A stretch of 64,000 nucleotides of DNA from Corynebacterium lactis (GCF_900519355.1 NZ_ULHE01000005.1:186001-250000), one strand, 5' to 3'. Positions 48,447 to 61,934 are shown, counted from the first letter of the stretch. Notes: generated by a model from the letters alone, not told the origin. Program-made: numbers and translations.

Positions 48447-49033
48447 ATGACATCGACGAATTCGAACAGCACCGCAAGTAACAGCACCGCAAGTAACAGC
48501 ACTGATCGCCCGACCCCCAGCTTCCCCGGCCCCGACCCCTACGAGGCTCTGAAGGACCTTCCGACCTTCGAGCTAACTTCGCCGGACATTACGGACGGAG
48601 AGCTGCTGGACGAGAAGTTCCGGGCTCCATCGAACGTTTCTCCGCAGCTCGACTGGTCTGGGCTGCCGGAGGGGACGAAGTCGATCGCCGTGACCTGTTT
48701 TGACCCGGACGCGCGACTGCGTCGGGGTACTGGCACTGGGCAGTCTTCAACATCCCCGCGACTGCCACAGGCCTGCCGCAGGGCGCAGGCAGCGAGTCCG
48801 GCGAGGGCCTGCCAGAGGGCGCCATTCAGCTTGTGGGCGACTCCGGCATGCGTGGCCATTACGGCGCGAACCCGCCGGCGGAGCACGCCCCGCACCGCTA
48901 CATGTACGCGGTCCACGCGGTGGACGTCGAGAAGCTGGAAGTGCCCGAGGATGCTACCTGCACGGTCCTCGGCTTCAACCTTTACTTCCACTCGATCGCG
49001 CGGGCGATCATTACTCCCTGGTGGGAGAACTGA
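48447..49033 (+). CDS. PEBP (YbhB/YbcL, Raf kinase inhibitor-like) protein, frameshifted
   Basis: Phosphatidylethanolamine-binding-protein family (Rv2140c-like). The start is ATG 48447 (MTSTNSNSTASNS), and residues about 7-20 are a SNSTA repeat encoded by a 15-bp tandem DNA repeat (about 48466-48502). The anion-pocket motifs AVTCFDPDAP and, after the break, GHYGANPPAEHAPHRYMYAVHAVD are present. The frame is lost at about 48711-48716 (GCGCGACT instead of GCGCCGACT); adding one C restores [23 protein letters not shown] through to ITPWWEN. Corrected length is about 195 residues. Confidence 0.85.
48466..48502 (+). repeat. 15-bp tandem repeat in the PEBP gene
   Basis: AACAGCACCGCAAGT occurs twice with a third partial copy, encoding SNSTA units. 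As a repeat in multiples of three, it could change copy number without shifting the frame. Confidence 0.6.
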
Positions 49034-49040
49034 GGAAACG

Positions 49041-50141
49041 CTAGTCCTGCCACGGAAGGCCGCATCCGACGGCCTGTGCGATCGATGTGAAGCCCTGCTT
49101 GCGGATCTGCGCCGCCAATCCTTGGTGGATATCGCGGATCCAGTCGGGGCCACCGTATATCAGCGGGGTGTAGCCCTGCAGCAGAGAAGCGCCGTTAGCG
49201 ATGCGTTCCCATGCCTGCTGCGGTGTCTCGATGCCTCCGACACTGACCAGCGCGATGCGATCGCCCACGCGACCTCGGAGCAGCTTGAGCACCTCTAGGG
49301 AGCGCTTCGCTACAGGCGCCCCGGACACGCCTCCAGCGCCCACGGCAGCGACTTCGTCGGCAGGCGTGCGCAGCCCCTCGCGGGAGATAGTCGTGTTCGT
49401 CGCGACAATGCCGGCCAGGCCCAGCTCGAGGGCCAGGTCTGCGACAGCGAGCACGTCGTCGTCGGAGAGGTCGGGCGCGATTTTGACCAGCACGGGGGAG
49501 TCCGTCTCGTCGCGGACCGCGGCGAGGATCGGCCGCAGTGTCTCGACCGCCTGCAGGTCGCGCAAGCCGGGAGTATTGGGGGAGGAGACGTTGACGACGA
49601 CGTAGTCAGCCAGGTTTCCCAACTCGCGTGCCGACGCGCGGTAATCGGCCTCGGCATCCTCCAGCGGCGTGACCTTGGTCTTGCCGATATTGATGCCGAT
49701 AACGTCGTCGCTGCGCCGCGAACGAAGATTCTCAGCTACCGCGACTGCGCCGGGATTGTTGAAGCCCATGCGGTTGAGAATTGCCCGATCGGCCTTGAGC
49801 CGGAATAGGCGCGGGCGGTCGTTGCCGGGCTGGGCGTGCGCGGTGACGGTGCCGAGTTCCGCGTAGCCGAAGCCAATCGGCCCCCAGCAGTCCGGCGCGG
49901 TGGCCGCCTTATCGAAGCCCGCGGCGAGGCCCAGCGGGCGCGGGAAATCCACGCCGAAAACGGTCTGTCGGAGCGCCGGATCGTCGACGACCAGGAGTTT
50001 AGCCAGCGCACGCTGGAGAGGCTGGGATTTCTGCAAGCCCCTAAGCGTCGCGCTAATCGCCTCATGGATTCGCTCCGGAGGAACGGTGAACATGGCCTTC
50101 AGGGCCAGTTGATAAGCCTTCGCGCGGGCGCTAGAGGTCAT
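49041..50141 (-). CDS. pyrD: Dihydroorotate dehydrogenase (quinone, class 2)
   Basis: Fourth step of de novo pyrimidine synthesis, membrane-associated and FMN-dependent, giving electrons to quinone. 366 residues, with an N-terminal amphipathic helix ([26 protein letters not shown]), then the flavin motifs [27 protein letters not shown], and [17 protein letters not shown] with the catalytic Ser of class 2 enzymes. [17 protein letters not shown] and a C-terminal phosphate-binding region follow. The gene converges with the PEBP gene, as in mycobacteria. Confidence 0.96.
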   Translation of the reverse strand: MTSSARAKAYQLALKAMFTVPPERIHEAISATLRGLQKSQPLQRALAKLLVVDDPALRQTVFGVDFPRPLGLAAGFDKAATAPDCWGPIGFGYAELGTVTAHAQPGNDRPRLFRLKADRAILNRMGFNNPGAVAVAENLRSRRSDDVIGINIGKTKVTPLEDAEADYRASARELGNLADYVVVNVSSPNTPGLRDLQAVETLRPILAAVRDETDSPVLVKIAPDLSDDDVLAVADLALELGLAGIVATNTTISREGLRTPADEVAAVGAGGVSGAPVAKRSLEVLKLLRGRVGDRIALVSVGGIETPQQAWERIANGASLLQGYTPLIYGGPDWIRDIHQGLAAQIRKQGFTSIAQAVGCGLPWQD

Positions 50142-50182
50142 CTGCTCGGATCCTTCTTACTCGGGACTATGTTGTTGGATTC

Positions 50183-51352
50183 TCACTTGGCGTTCTGCTC
50201 GGAGCCCTGCGGAGCCCCCGAGGACTTCCCTGCACCGCCGGAGGGCAGGTTATCGGCCGGCTCCCGAACCGTCAGAGCTTCACGACGGCTCTGTGCGGTG
50301 GGCGCATAGTCCTTGATTGCCTTGTCGACATCTGCCGATTCAAGGAGCTGCGCTCCCTGACCGGAGGCGGAGAATACCTCCACGACGCCATCGTCGGTGA
50401 CGACCAGCGACTGCGGGTCCGCGACGGTATCGAGCTCCGCAACGCGAATCGGGGTACCGCTACTGACGTCGTACGCGGTGAGCTTGTTCGCCTTCGTCGA
50501 GGCCACCCAAATCAGATCGCGGGACTCGTCGACTGCGACAGCCCACGGCGACTCCGGCACCGGGGCAGCCTGGTGCAGACGGATGATATCCGTCATGGTG
50601 TAGACGAGGAGCTGGTTGCCCTTAGTGTCCGCCGCGGCGATGTACTTCTTGCCCGCAGCTGCCTTGCCGACGCCAATTCCGGCGCGGAGGCCACTTCCGG
50701 CGCGGTTTTCATCGAGCTTGAGTTCGTGCACCGACGTCTCGGGGCGGTTGATCTCCATCAAGCGGGTTGCGGGGCCATCTCCGACCGGTGGGACTGCCAC
50801 CAGCTGATCTCCGTGGCGGGAAGCACTGAAGTTGCCGGAGAGCTCGCCGTCCGCCCCAAAGACGTCGATCTTGTCCGAGTCGGCGCGGTGGCCAATAATC
50901 CTGCCACCGGATAGTCCGACGGCCGAGGAGTACGCGGTACCGCGCCCGACCACTGCGGCCACGGTGCCCTCTGTGGACAGAACGTAAATCCCGTCCGAGC
51001 AGGGCAGCAGGGCGCTCGTTCCCCCCGGAGCCAACTGCCCGCACTGGCCGTTGAGCGCAACAGTCTTCGCTGCCGGATTGTTAACGGGCCCGGCAAGGAC
51101 TTTCCCGTGTGCCTTAGTGATCACATGATCGCCGACGAGGACTGCATCAGTGATGTCCTCATCGATCTTCTTCAATTTGCCAACCAGGTTGGCAGACGCC
51201 ACAGGTGAGGCGGCCGGAGCCGGGGTGGCGTTACCCATTCCAGCTTCAATATCGCCCTCAACAGACGAGGAGCATCCCGCCAGTGCTAGCGCACCTGCAG
51301 ATACTCCTACGACGAGGGAATGGAGGACACGTCGGCGACTGTTAAAACTCAC
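50183..51352 (-). CDS. Secreted lipoprotein, LppL-like beta-propeller
   Basis: 389 residues. The signal peptide (about 1-26) ends in the lipobox LALAGCSSS, with C27 the lipidation site. The body consists of repeats such as GDGPATRLMEINRPETSVHELKLDENRAG and VAVDESRDLIWVASTKANKLTAYDVSSG, typical of quinoprotein/YncE beta-propellers. Position next to pyrD and upstream of the AKR–uppP pair corresponds to Rv2138 (LppL). Function unknown; extracytoplasmic scaffold is plausible. The last 30 residues are low-complexity. Confidence 0.87.
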   Translation of the reverse strand: MSFNSRRRVLHSLVVGVSAGALALAGCSSSVEGDIEAGMGNATPAPAASPVASANLVGKLKKIDEDITDAVLVGDHVITKAHGKVLAGPVNNPAAKTVALNGQCGQLAPGGTSALLPCSDGIYVLSTEGTVAAVVGRGTAYSSAVGLSGGRIIGHRADSDKIDVFGADGELSGNFSASRHGDQLVAVPPVGDGPATRLMEINRPETSVHELKLDENRAGSGLRAGIGVGKAAAGKKYIAAADTKGNQLLVYTMTDIIRLHQAAPVPESPWAVAVDESRDLIWVASTKANKLTAYDVSSGTPIRVAELDTVADPQSLVVTDDGVVEVFSASGQGAQLLESADVDKAIKDYAPTAQSRREALTVREPADNLPSGGAGKSSGAPQGSEQNAK

Positions 51353-51384
51353 ACATATGAAACTACCACCCCGACGATGCCGAG

Positions 51385-52320
51385 TTAGAGGGAGACGTCG
51401 TCAAGCGCATTACAGATCTGTGGCGGAAGGGATAGCTCTTCCGCGGCGAGGTTCTCCCGGAGCTGGGAGCGATCACGCGCACCGATCAGGACCGAGGTGA
51501 CGCCCGGCCGATCGCGGGCCCAGGCGATGGCCGCGGCAGCGGGGCTAACGCCCAGGCCCTTCGCGGCGGTGGAGAGGGCCCCGACGACGGTGACGCCGCG
51601 CTCGTCGAGGTAGTCCTGCACTTCGGCGTCGGCATGCTCGGAGGCCGCACGCGAGTCCTCGGGGATGACACGCTGGTACTTCGCGGTGAGCACACCCTGC
51701 GCCAGCGGGGCCCCGCCGATGAAGCCCATACCGAGGTGCTCGCAGGCCGGAAGTAGCTCAGCCTCGGGGCCGCGCTGAAGCAGCGAGTACTCATGCTGTG
51801 CACACACCGGCCCGACCCGGTCGGCGGCAGCATGCGTCACCGCGGCCTGCCAGCCGTTATAACCGCGCAGGCCTACGTAGCGAACCTTGCCGAGTCGCAC
51901 CGCGTACTCGAGAGTATCCGCGACCTCCTCCGGCGGTGTCACGCCGTCGAAGTAGCCGGGCGACCACAGGTCGATGTGGTCGACACCGAGGCGGCGCAGC
52001 GTGTCGTCGAGGTCCGCCTGCAACGTCTTGCGGGAGCAGTCGACCCTGCGGCCGACCGGCAGCTCCGGGTGAATCCCGGAGGCGACCGAGATCACCAACT
52101 GCTCGGCGAGCCCCTTCCGGCGGATCAGCGTCCCGAGCATATTGGCCACCGTGTCGCCGCCGTGGAGGGGAGAGGCATCGACGAGGGTTCCGCCGGCATC
52201 GACGAACTCGTCGAGAATGCGGCCAGCTTCCTCGATGCCGGTACCCGCGCCCCACGTTGCAGTGCCGAGACCAAGGGCCGACACTCGAAGCCCGCTGTTG
52301 CCAAGAATTCTTCGTCGCAC
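51385..52320 (-). CDS. Aldo/keto reductase
   Basis: NADPH-dependent oxidoreductase of about 311 residues. Family features are RRRILGNSGLRVSALGLGTATWGAG, then TLVDASPLHGG (with the catalytic Asp), VDHIDLWSPGYFDG, and the C-terminal RPGVTSVLIGARDRSQLRENL, which binds the cofactor phosphate. The catalytic Tyr position of AKRs reads HGG here in place of YG, so activity should be checked. I place the start at GTG 52320; a TAGAGT -10 lies 8 nt upstream (leaderless), and an ATG at 52401 gives an atypical N-terminus. Confidence 0.82.
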   Translation of the reverse strand: MRRRILGNSGLRVSALGLGTATWGAGTGIEEAGRILDEFVDAGGTLVDASPLHGGDTVANMLGTLIRRKGLAEQLVISVASGIHPELPVGRRVDCSRKTLQADLDDTLRRLGVDHIDLWSPGYFDGVTPPEEVADTLEYAVRLGKVRYVGLRGYNGWQAAVTHAAADRVGPVCAQHEYSLLQRGPEAELLPACEHLGMGFIGGAPLAQGVLTAKYQRVIPEDSRAASEHADAEVQDYLDERGVTVVGALSTAAKGLGVSPAAAAIAWARDRPGVTSVLIGARDRSQLRENLAAEELSLPPQICNALDDVSL

Positions 52321-52328
52321 GCTGTCCA

Positions 52329-52446
52329 ACTCTAGCGACTGCCCCTGCCTCGGGCGGGGTGCGACAGGCGGACTGCGCCAGGCAAACGGATTGGGGCCCA
52401 CGCAGCTCGCAATAGCTCGCGTCTCGCGACCGCGGGGGAGTAGCCT
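52329..52446. promoter_or_regulatory. AKR/uppP divergent leaderless promoters
   Basis: The minus strand reads TAGAGT, 8 nt, GTG (AKR start 52320). The plus strand reads TAGCCT (52441-52446), 8 nt, GTG (uppP start 52455). Both fit the leaderless arrangement. The intervening sequence is rich in CCTGCC repeats of no clear function. Confidence 0.45.
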
Positions 52447-52454
52447 ATACGCCC

Positions 52455-53330
52455 GTGACTACATTGACCACGCTCTCCGCGGCCGCCCCCGACGCCACCG
52501 GCATCACCTGGGCCCAGACAATCATCCTGTCCATCGTCCAGGGCCTGACCGAATTCCTTCCGGTCAGCTCCTCCGGGCACCTGCGCATCATCTCTGAGCT
52601 CCTGTGGGGCAAGGACGCCGGCGCATCCTTTACCGCCGTCGTGCAGCTCGGCACCGAGCTGGCCGTCCTGGTGTTCTTCGCCAAGGACATCTGGCGCATC
52701 CTCACCGCCTGGTTCGCGGGACTGTTCAATAAGGAAGCCCGTGGCTTCGACTACCGCATGGGCTGGATGGTCATCGTCGGCACGCTGCCGATTGCCATCA
52801 TCGGCGTGCTGGCGAAGGACTTGATCCGTGATAACCTCCGCAACCTCTGGATCACCGCCACCGTCCTGATTCTGTTCTCCTTCGTCTTCATCGCGGCCGA
52901 GAAGTACGGCCGTCGCCAGCGCGACTTCGAGGAGCTGACCATGAAGGACGCCATCATCATGGGCCTCGCCCAGTGCCTCGCGCTGATCCCGGGCGTCTCC
53001 CGCTCGGGTGGCACCGTCTCCGCGGGCCTGTTCCTGAACCTGGACCGCGAGGTCGCGACCCGCTTCTCCTTCCTGCTGGCCATTCCCGCCGTGTTCGCCG
53101 CCGGAATTTTTTCGCTTCCCGACGCGTTTGATCCTGCAGCGGGTCAGGCTGCAAGCGGGGCACAGCTCCTTGTCGGCACTGCCATCGCGTTCGTCGTCGG
53201 TTACGCGTCGATCGCATGGTTGCTGAAGTTCGTTGCGCACCACTCCTTCTCCTGGTTCGCCGCTTATCGCATCCCTGTTGGTCTGATTGTTATGGCCCTG
53301 CTCGGCTTCGGCTTCATGAGCGCGGTCTAG
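52455..53330 (+). CDS. uppP: Undecaprenyl-diphosphate phosphatase
   Basis: Recycles the C55 lipid carrier for peptidoglycan synthesis at the membrane. 291 residues with about eight membrane segments. The motif I ([17 protein letters not shown]) and motif II ([12 protein letters not shown]) of BacA/UppP are intact, giving the catalytic Glu/Ser and Arg residues. It is divergent from the AKR gene and 16 nt before mshC. The GTG start is consistent with the leaderless box. Confidence 0.96.
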   Translation: MTTLTTLSAAAPDATGITWAQTIILSIVQGLTEFLPVSSSGHLRIISELLWGKDAGASFTAVVQLGTELAVLVFFAKDIWRILTAWFAGLFNKEARGFDYRMGWMVIVGTLPIAIIGVLAKDLIRDNLRNLWITATVLILFSFVFIAAEKYGRRQRDFEELTMKDAIIMGLAQCLALIPGVSRSGGTVSAGLFLNLDREVATRFSFLLAIPAVFAAGIFSLPDAFDPAAGQAASGAQLLVGTAIAFVVGYASIAWLLKFVAHHSFSWFAAYRIPVGLIVMALLGFGFMSAV

Positions 53331-53346
53331 GTAGGTTTGTTCATTC

Positions 53347-54672
53347 ATGTACTCGTGGCCTGAACCAGAAGTCCCCAGCCTGGCGGATCCCCGCTTCGCG
53401 GACATTGAGCAGCCCGGCCCCGCGCCGCTGCGCCTGTATGACACCGCGGATCAGAAGGTCGAGCCGGTCAAGGCGGGCGAGGAGGCCCGCATGTACGTCT
53501 GCGGCATCACGCCGTACGACGCCACGCACCTCGGCCACGCCGCGACCTACCTGACCTTCGACCTGATCTACCGTCAGCTGCTGGATAACGGGCATACGGT
53601 TCACTACGTCCAGAACATCACCGACGTCGACGATCCGCTGTTTGAGCGGGCCGAGCGCGACGGCGTGGACTGGCGCGAACTGGGCACGGACCAGATCAAC
53701 CTCTTCCGCTCCGACATGGAGAACCTGTCGGTGATTCCGCCGCGCGACTATGTCGGCGCGATGGAGGCCGTCGGTGAGGTCGTCGAGATGGTGCAGACCC
53801 TTCTGGACAAGGGCGCGGCCTACCAGCTCGTCGGCGACGAGTACCCGGACATCTACTTCCGCAAGAATGCGACCGGCCACTTCGGCTACGAGTCCAACTA
53901 TTCGGCCGAACAGATGGCCGAGTTCTTCGCCGAGCGCGGTGGCGACCCGGACCGACCGGGCAAGGAGGATCCGCTGGACGCGCTGCTGTGGCGTGCCGCC
54001 CGCCCCGGCGAGCCCTCCTGGGACGCCCCCTTCGGCGCAGGCCGCCCGGGCTGGCACATCGAGTGCTCCGCGATTGCGCTCAACCGCCTCGGCGGCGGCT
54101 TCGACATTCAGGGCGGCGGCTCGGACCTCGCGTTTCCGCACCACGAGTTCTCGGCCGCCCACGCCGAGGCCGCGCTCGACGGCTGCTCCCGCATGGCCGG
54201 CCACTACGTCCACGCGGGCATGATTGCGCTCGACGGCGTGAAGATGTCGAAGTCGCTGGGCAACCTGGTCTTCGTCTCGAAGCTGGTCGCCGCCGGCACT
54301 GACCCGAGTGCGATCCGTCTCGGCGTCTACGCCTCCCATTACCGCTCCGACCGCGACTGGTCCGACGAGGTCCTCGCCGTCGCCAACGAGCGCCTGAGCA
54401 CCTGGCGCAGGGCCGTCGCGGCAGCCGAGGATTCCGACTCGGACATCGCGGCCGCAGCCCAGGTTGTCTCCCGCGTCCGCTCCGCGCTTGCCGACGACCT
54501 GGACACCCCGGCGGCCCTGGCCGCGGTCGACGCCTGGGCCGGCAAGGTCCTGGAAGCCGGAAGCCCCGGCGCCGTCGACGGACCGGCCGAGACGCAGGCG
54601 CGCGGCCTCTCCACGGCCGCCGAGTACGTCGCCACCGCCATCGATGCCCTGATGGGTGTGAAGCTGCGGTGA
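53347..54672 (+). CDS. mshC: Mycothiol ligase MshC
   Basis: ATP-dependent ligation of cysteine to GlcN-inositol in mycothiol biosynthesis; derived from cysteinyl-tRNA synthetase. 441 residues, close to the mycobacterial enzyme. Zn/ATP motifs include [21 protein letters not shown] (Cys about 53, HIGH-like HLGHA) and [13 protein letters not shown] (KMSKS about residue 298). [36 protein letters not shown] supplies the substrate pocket. Position after uppP matches Rv2136c–Rv2130c. The stop overlaps the next gene's GTG. Confidence 0.96.
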   Translation: MYSWPEPEVPSLADPRFADIEQPGPAPLRLYDTADQKVEPVKAGEEARMYVCGITPYDATHLGHAATYLTFDLIYRQLLDNGHTVHYVQNITDVDDPLFERAERDGVDWRELGTDQINLFRSDMENLSVIPPRDYVGAMEAVGEVVEMVQTLLDKGAAYQLVGDEYPDIYFRKNATGHFGYESNYSAEQMAEFFAERGGDPDRPGKEDPLDALLWRAARPGEPSWDAPFGAGRPGWHIECSAIALNRLGGGFDIQGGGSDLAFPHHEFSAAHAEAALDGCSRMAGHYVHAGMIALDGVKMSKSLGNLVFVSKLVAAGTDPSAIRLGVYASHYRSDRDWSDEVLAVANERLSTWRRAVAAAEDSDSDIAAAAQVVSRVRSALADDLDTPAALAAVDAWAGKVLEAGSPGAVDGPAETQARGLSTAAEYVATAIDALMGVKLR

Positions 54673-55073
54673 CCCGGCCCGACGTACCGGCGCAGATCCT
54701 CCGCGACATCGACTCCCTGGTCTCGGACATCCGCGACTTCGCCACCGGGGCGTACCTGCGCGAGGAGGACCGCAAAAACTGGGAGCCTCTATTCTCCGAG
54801 TCCGTCGCCGACGAGGTGGGTGCCGCACTGCGTCGCGCCGCCGCTGCTTTTGCGGGCGCCGCGCGGGATGACGTCGTCAAGCGAAGTGCCTCGGTGGAGG
54901 GCGCAGCTTCTGTCTGTCTGGCGGAGATCGCGGAGATTGAGCGGGCCCAGGGTGGGTCGATTTTCGACGATGAGCTCGACGAAATGCTCCGAATTCTCAA
55001 CTCGGCGGCGGCCTCTATCGGTGTTGAGGGTTTTGAACTTTCCACGGAGGACTACTTCACCGCGGACCGGTGA
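54669..55073 (+). CDS. Conserved hypothetical protein coupled to mshC
   Basis: 134 residues, GTG start overlapping the mshC stop by 4 nt, so translationally coupled. Mostly helical, acidic at the C-terminus ([36 protein letters not shown]); no membrane segment or known motif is visible. It might be a partner of mycothiol metabolism, but only its position argues for that. metH begins 60 nt later. Confidence 0.7.
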   Translation: MTRPDVPAQILRDIDSLVSDIRDFATGAYLREEDRKNWEPLFSESVADEVGAALRRAAAAFAGAARDDVVKRSASVEGAASVCLAEIAEIERAQGGSIFDDELDEMLRILNSAAASIGVEGFELSTEDYFTADR

Positions 55074-55133
55074 ACGTGTTCCTCGCTACTTCGATAACCA
55101 TAAATCTGAATAACTAGACTAAGGTGTCTACTC

Positions 55134-58793
<3,660 letters not shown>

Positions 58794-58828
58794 CAGCGCG
58801 TAGTTGGGCCACAAGAGTCACTCCCCAC

Positions 58829-58875
58829 GTAGGCTTCACAAGATCAGCTAAAAGACCTTGTGAAGCCTACTTTTA
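58829..58875 (+). terminator. Terminator after metH
   Basis: GTAGGCTTCACAAG (58829-58842) pairs perfectly with CTTGTGAAGCCTAC (58857-58870) and is followed by TTTT and later another T run. A strong intrinsic terminator 35 nt after metH. Confidence 0.93.
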
Positions 58876-58889
58876 CCCCTTTTCACAAC

Positions 58890-58908
58890 ATACCCCAGGG
58901 CGTATATT
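58890..58908 (+). promoter_or_regulatory. Putative metal-responsive operator overlapping the promoter of the DUF2202 gene
   Basis: ATACCCCAGGGCGTAT (58890-58905) is an imperfect palindrome (6 of 8 pairs) resembling actinobacterial CsoR copper operators (ATACCCC-N-GGGGTAT type). It overlaps a TATATT -10 box (58903-58908) in front of the DUF2202 lipoprotein gene, so a repressor would block transcription. No csoR or copper transporter gene lies in this window; the assignment is by motif alone. Confidence 0.4.
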
Positions 58909-58980
58909 TGGAGGTGCGAGGTCGCCGAGGGTACGGCGCCCACAGCGCGCTGGCGGCAGGCCTCGAGAGGAGGGGTCGTC

Positions 58981-59778
58981 ATGGCCTCAAAAACCTTTGT
59001 TAGGTCTGCTTGGCGACGGCGCCCGGCCGCCGCAACCACCATCGCGATACTTGGCGTACTCGCGCTAGGCCTCAGCGGATGCGGAAACGCCGATCAGACC
59101 GCAGCTACGCCGTCGTCGAGTTCCACGGCATCGCAGGCGCAGGCGGAAGCATCGACCGGCGCTTCGGGCTCCGCGTCGGCCCCAGCTACCACGGCGACGG
59201 CAGATCAGCAGGTCGCGCAGGATCTCGAGTTCACGCTCCAGGAGGAGCGCATGGCCCGTGACCTGTACCAGGCCCTGGGCGATAAGTGGGGCACTCGCCC
59301 CTTCACCAATATCGTCAACGCGGAGCAGCGCCACATGGACCTGGTGGTCGCACAGCTTGAGCGGTTGGGCCTGCCGACGACGTCGAAGGACGGCACGGCG
59401 GGCCAGTTCGCCAACGCGGAGATTCAGAAGCTCTACGACGGCTGGCTGTCCCGCGGCATGACCTCCCAAGCCGAGGCCCTGTCCGTGGGCGCGGAACTGG
59501 AGCGTCGGGATATTGACGACCTGGAGAAAATCATCCAGGCCACCTCCGACCAAGAGCTGAAGGACATGTACGGGTATCTACTGCAGGGCTCGCGCAACCA
59601 CCTACGGGCCTTCGAAAACGGTGGTGGCGGATGCATGACCGGTAGGCCCGGTACGCCAGGAACCCCGGGTTCAGGTCCCGGCTCCATGAATGGACGAGGA
59701 GGCGGCCCCGGCGGCCCCGGCGGTGGCACAGGAGGTGGCCCGGGTACCAATCCCGACTGCCCGATGAACGCGCAATAA
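58981..59778 (+). CDS. DUF2202 ferritin-like lipoprotein
   Basis: 265 residues. A signal peptide with lipobox-like LGLSGCGN (Cys about 34) is followed by a Ser/Ala/Thr-rich spacer (about 38-72), then the DUF2202 four-helix domain (about 75-215): LEFTLQEERMARDLYQALGDKWG with EExxAxxxY-like pattern, NAEQRHMDLVVAQLERLGLP and DIDDLEKIIQ. The tail (about 218-265) is Gly/Pro-rich with Cys and Met residues (GGGGCMTGRPG, CPMNAQ) that could bind metal. ATG 58981 follows GAGAGGAGGGG. Function unknown; a metal role is supported by tail and putative operator. Confidence 0.85.
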   Translation: MASKTFVRSAWRRRPAAATTIAILGVLALGLSGCGNADQTAATPSSSSTASQAQAEASTGASGSASAPATTATADQQVAQDLEFTLQEERMARDLYQALGDKWGTRPFTNIVNAEQRHMDLVVAQLERLGLPTTSKDGTAGQFANAEIQKLYDGWLSRGMTSQAEALSVGAELERRDIDDLEKIIQATSDQELKDMYGYLLQGSRNHLRAFENGGGGCMTGRPGTPGTPGSGPGSMNGRGGGPGGPGGGTGGGPGTNPDCPMNAQ

Positions 59779-59886
59779 GCCCGCGTTAAACAGTGGGCGG
59801 CCCAAGATCGGCTCCTCTATTTGACCGCTGCCGGTCTTTAGATCACCCGGTCTTTTAGGTCACTGTGAGCCGCCCGTGCCTGCCCG
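59779..59886. other. DUF2202/thioesterase convergent gap
   Basis: 108 nt between convergent genes. It has repeated short CGGTCTTTAG-like words (ACCGGTC and CGGTCTT) but no clear terminator stem. Confidence 0.3.
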
Positions 59887-60792
59887 TTACTCCTGCGGTC
59901 GCACCAACAAAGTCTGCATGCTGCGGCCGACGGGGCCGCGGGCGTCGTAGAGCTCGCCGGCCGTCATACCGATACCGTCGGGCCCGATCGAGCCTCGCGC
60001 AGCGATCCCGAGCCATCCCGGCTCGCCCGAGCCGCCCTCGCCGGCAGGCATCGCGGCGAGTTCGGGCAGCCGGTGCAGGTGCACGACGAGGTCGGTGTTC
60101 ATGAACGCCCATTCCTTGGGGCTGAGCGTGGCACCGATGCCGTTGGCCGTATCGGCGACCTGCATCAGGCGCTCAACGGCCGTCGGCTCCTCGCCAACGA
60201 CGATGGGGTGCGGAGCACGCACCCAGTGGATTCGCGTGCCCGCGGGCTCCAGCACCTCGCCGGCGCGGGCCTCGATCGACCGGATGTAGCCGCCCTCCCA
60301 GTCATCGGTGAGGGGGATGGTTTCAGCTACGGACTCCTCCGGCCCCGGCACCTGCGTGTCGAAGGCCCGCTCGACGACCGTCGTATCAGCTGTCGCCATC
60401 CGCCACGCCGAGGCGGAAGCTACGGGACGCCAAGTGCCGCGCACGTCGGCAAGCAGCTCGGCCTCGACCTTCGAGATCTGCCGCCCCGGGCGGGAAACCC
60501 ACGAGCGGGCGCGCAGCTCGGTGTAAGGGACCGCGGAGAGCAGATCCACGGCGATGCGAGTGATGCGCATGCCCGGCGCGGTCTCGGTGTGCCGTTCGAG
60601 CATGCGGGTGAGCAGCGCGGATGGGGGAGCGCCGTGTTGGAACGGCCCCCAGGCGCCGTAGGTAAAGCTGGTGGGCATGAAGCGCTCGTAGGTCACACCG
60701 TCGACCTCGATACGCCCCAGCGGGATGAAGTAGGCGCTGGGGTTGTCGATGGCCTCCTGCAGTTCCGCCTGACTCAATTCTGCCTCCGCCAT
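59887..60792 (-). CDS. Acyl-CoA thioesterase-like (hotdog fold) protein
   Basis: 301 residues with two hotdog repeats as in the TesB/thioesterase superfamily. The first has FGAWGPFQHGAPPSALLTRMLERHTE and RITRIAVDLLSAVPYTELRARSWVSRPGRQISKVEAELL; the second includes AFMNTDLVVHLHRLPE and GWLGIAARGSIGPDGIGMTAGELYDARGPVGRSMQTLLV. It presumably releases acyl groups from CoA, substrate unknown. It is divergent from the HAD gene. The same family occurs commonly in actinobacteria. Confidence 0.85.
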   Translation of the reverse strand: MAEAELSQAELQEAIDNPSAYFIPLGRIEVDGVTYERFMPTSFTYGAWGPFQHGAPPSALLTRMLERHTETAPGMRITRIAVDLLSAVPYTELRARSWVSRPGRQISKVEAELLADVRGTWRPVASASAWRMATADTTVVERAFDTQVPGPEESVAETIPLTDDWEGGYIRSIEARAGEVLEPAGTRIHWVRAPHPIVVGEEPTAVERLMQVADTANGIGATLSPKEWAFMNTDLVVHLHRLPELAAMPAGEGGSGEPGWLGIAARGSIGPDGIGMTAGELYDARGPVGRSMQTLLVRPQE

Positions 60793-60951
60793 GTGGTTCT
60801 CCCTTCTACGACCCGACTACGACCCGATTCGGCGCCTGCCACGGGCGCGCCAGAAATGGTTTTGCTTTTTGTTCCAAAACTCTATCGCGCGTCGCAGCTC
60901 GCTCGCTGGGTTAATCGCTAAATTTTCCGGAAGGTGGCATAGTCGCAGATT

Positions 60952-61671
60952 GTGAAAGCTCTACTGTGGGACATGGACGGCAGCCTGATCGATACCGAGC
61001 CGCTGTGGGAAATCGCAACCTACGACGTTTCCGAATTCCTCGGCCGCCGCCTGACCCCGGAGCTGCGCGAACGCTGCGTCGGCAATACCTTGAGAAACAC
61101 CCTCACCATCGCCGCCAATCACGCGGGGCGCACGCTTGACGACGCCCTTTTCGCCGAGGCCTCCGCCGACCTGGAGGGCCGGTTTTCGCAGCTAGTTCGG
61201 GAAAGGGGGGTTCAGTGGCGCCCGGGGGTCCCCGATATCCTCGCAGAGGCCAAAGCGGAAAACGTCCCCGTCGTGCTGGTGACCAACACGCGTCGTCACG
61301 TGGCACAACCGTGCATCGACGCGATGGGCGAGGAGAAGTTCACGGCGACGGTGTGCAGCGATGAGGTCGAGCACGGCAAGCCGGCCCCGGACCCCTACCT
61401 GCGGGGAGCCATGCTCGCGGGCGCCGAGCCGGGGGAGTGCCTCGCTATTGAGGACTCTGCGACCGGAGTGCGCTCCGCGCTCGACGCGGGTTGCCGGGTG
61501 CTGTGGAATCCCATGCCCGGACTGGAACCGCCGGTGAAGGAAATTGGCAAGCTTTCACCCCCAGCTATGTATGTTTCGGGCAACCTGGACTCGGCAAATC
61601 TTCACTTTTTGAGGGCTGCTTTCGCCAGCGCTGAGCCGACGTGGAACAATAGGCCGAGTGAAGAACTTTGA
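60952..61671 (+). CDS. HAD-superfamily phosphatase
   Basis: 239 residues. Motif I is [13 protein letters not shown] (nucleophile Asp about 7), motif [11 protein letters not shown], motif [11 protein letters not shown] and motif [19 protein letters not shown] helical cap is formed by residues about 15-90. The GTG at 60952 is preceded, 8 nt upstream, by CATAGT (60938-60943), so the mRNA is probably leaderless. It lies just upstream of hisE (overlap of 14 nt), and a histidinol-phosphatase role is conceivable but only from position. Confidence 0.87.
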   Translation: MKALLWDMDGSLIDTEPLWEIATYDVSEFLGRRLTPELRERCVGNTLRNTLTIAANHAGRTLDDALFAEASADLEGRFSQLVRERGVQWRPGVPDILAEAKAENVPVVLVTNTRRHVAQPCIDAMGEEKFTATVCSDEVEHGKPAPDPYLRGAMLAGAEPGECLAIEDSATGVRSALDAGCRVLWNPMPGLEPPVKEIGKLSPPAMYVSGNLDSANLHFLRAAFASAEPTWNNRPSEEL

Positions 61672-61921
61672 TGACCTGTATGCAGAACTGAAAGAGAAGG
61701 CACAGTCCCGCCCGGAGGGCTCTGGGACTGTCAAGGCGCTGGATGCAGGTGTCCACTTTCAGGGCAAGAAAATCGTCGAGGAGGCCGGCGAAGTCTGGCT
61801 GGCCGCCGAGTACGAATCGGACGAGTCCCTGGCCGAGGAAATCTCGCAGCTCATGTACTGGCTGCAGGTGGTGATGGTTGGCCGCGGGCTGACCCCCGAG
61901 GACATCTACAAGTACCTGTAG
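61658..61921 (+). CDS. hisE: Phosphoribosyl-ATP pyrophosphatase
   Basis: Second step of histidine synthesis, 87 residues, single-domain MazG-like fold typical of actinobacterial His[37 protein letters not shown] holds the metal-binding Glu residues. GTG start at 61658; it overlaps the HAD gene by 14 nt and precedes hisG by 13 nt. The gene order hisE–hisG–(aspA) is the usual corynebacterial arrangement. Confidence 0.95.
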   Translation: MKNFDDLYAELKEKAQSRPEGSGTVKALDAGVHFQGKKIVEEAGEVWLAAEYESDESLAEEISQLMYWLQVVMVGRGLTPEDIYKYL

Positions 61922-61934
61922 GAGAATTTGACAC

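Noticed and set aside
55074..55133. A cobalamin riboswitch controlling metH, or one in front of mutA (40162-40463).
   Set aside because: The metH gap is only 60 nt, too short, and the mutA upstream region shows none of the conserved cobalamin-box sequences.
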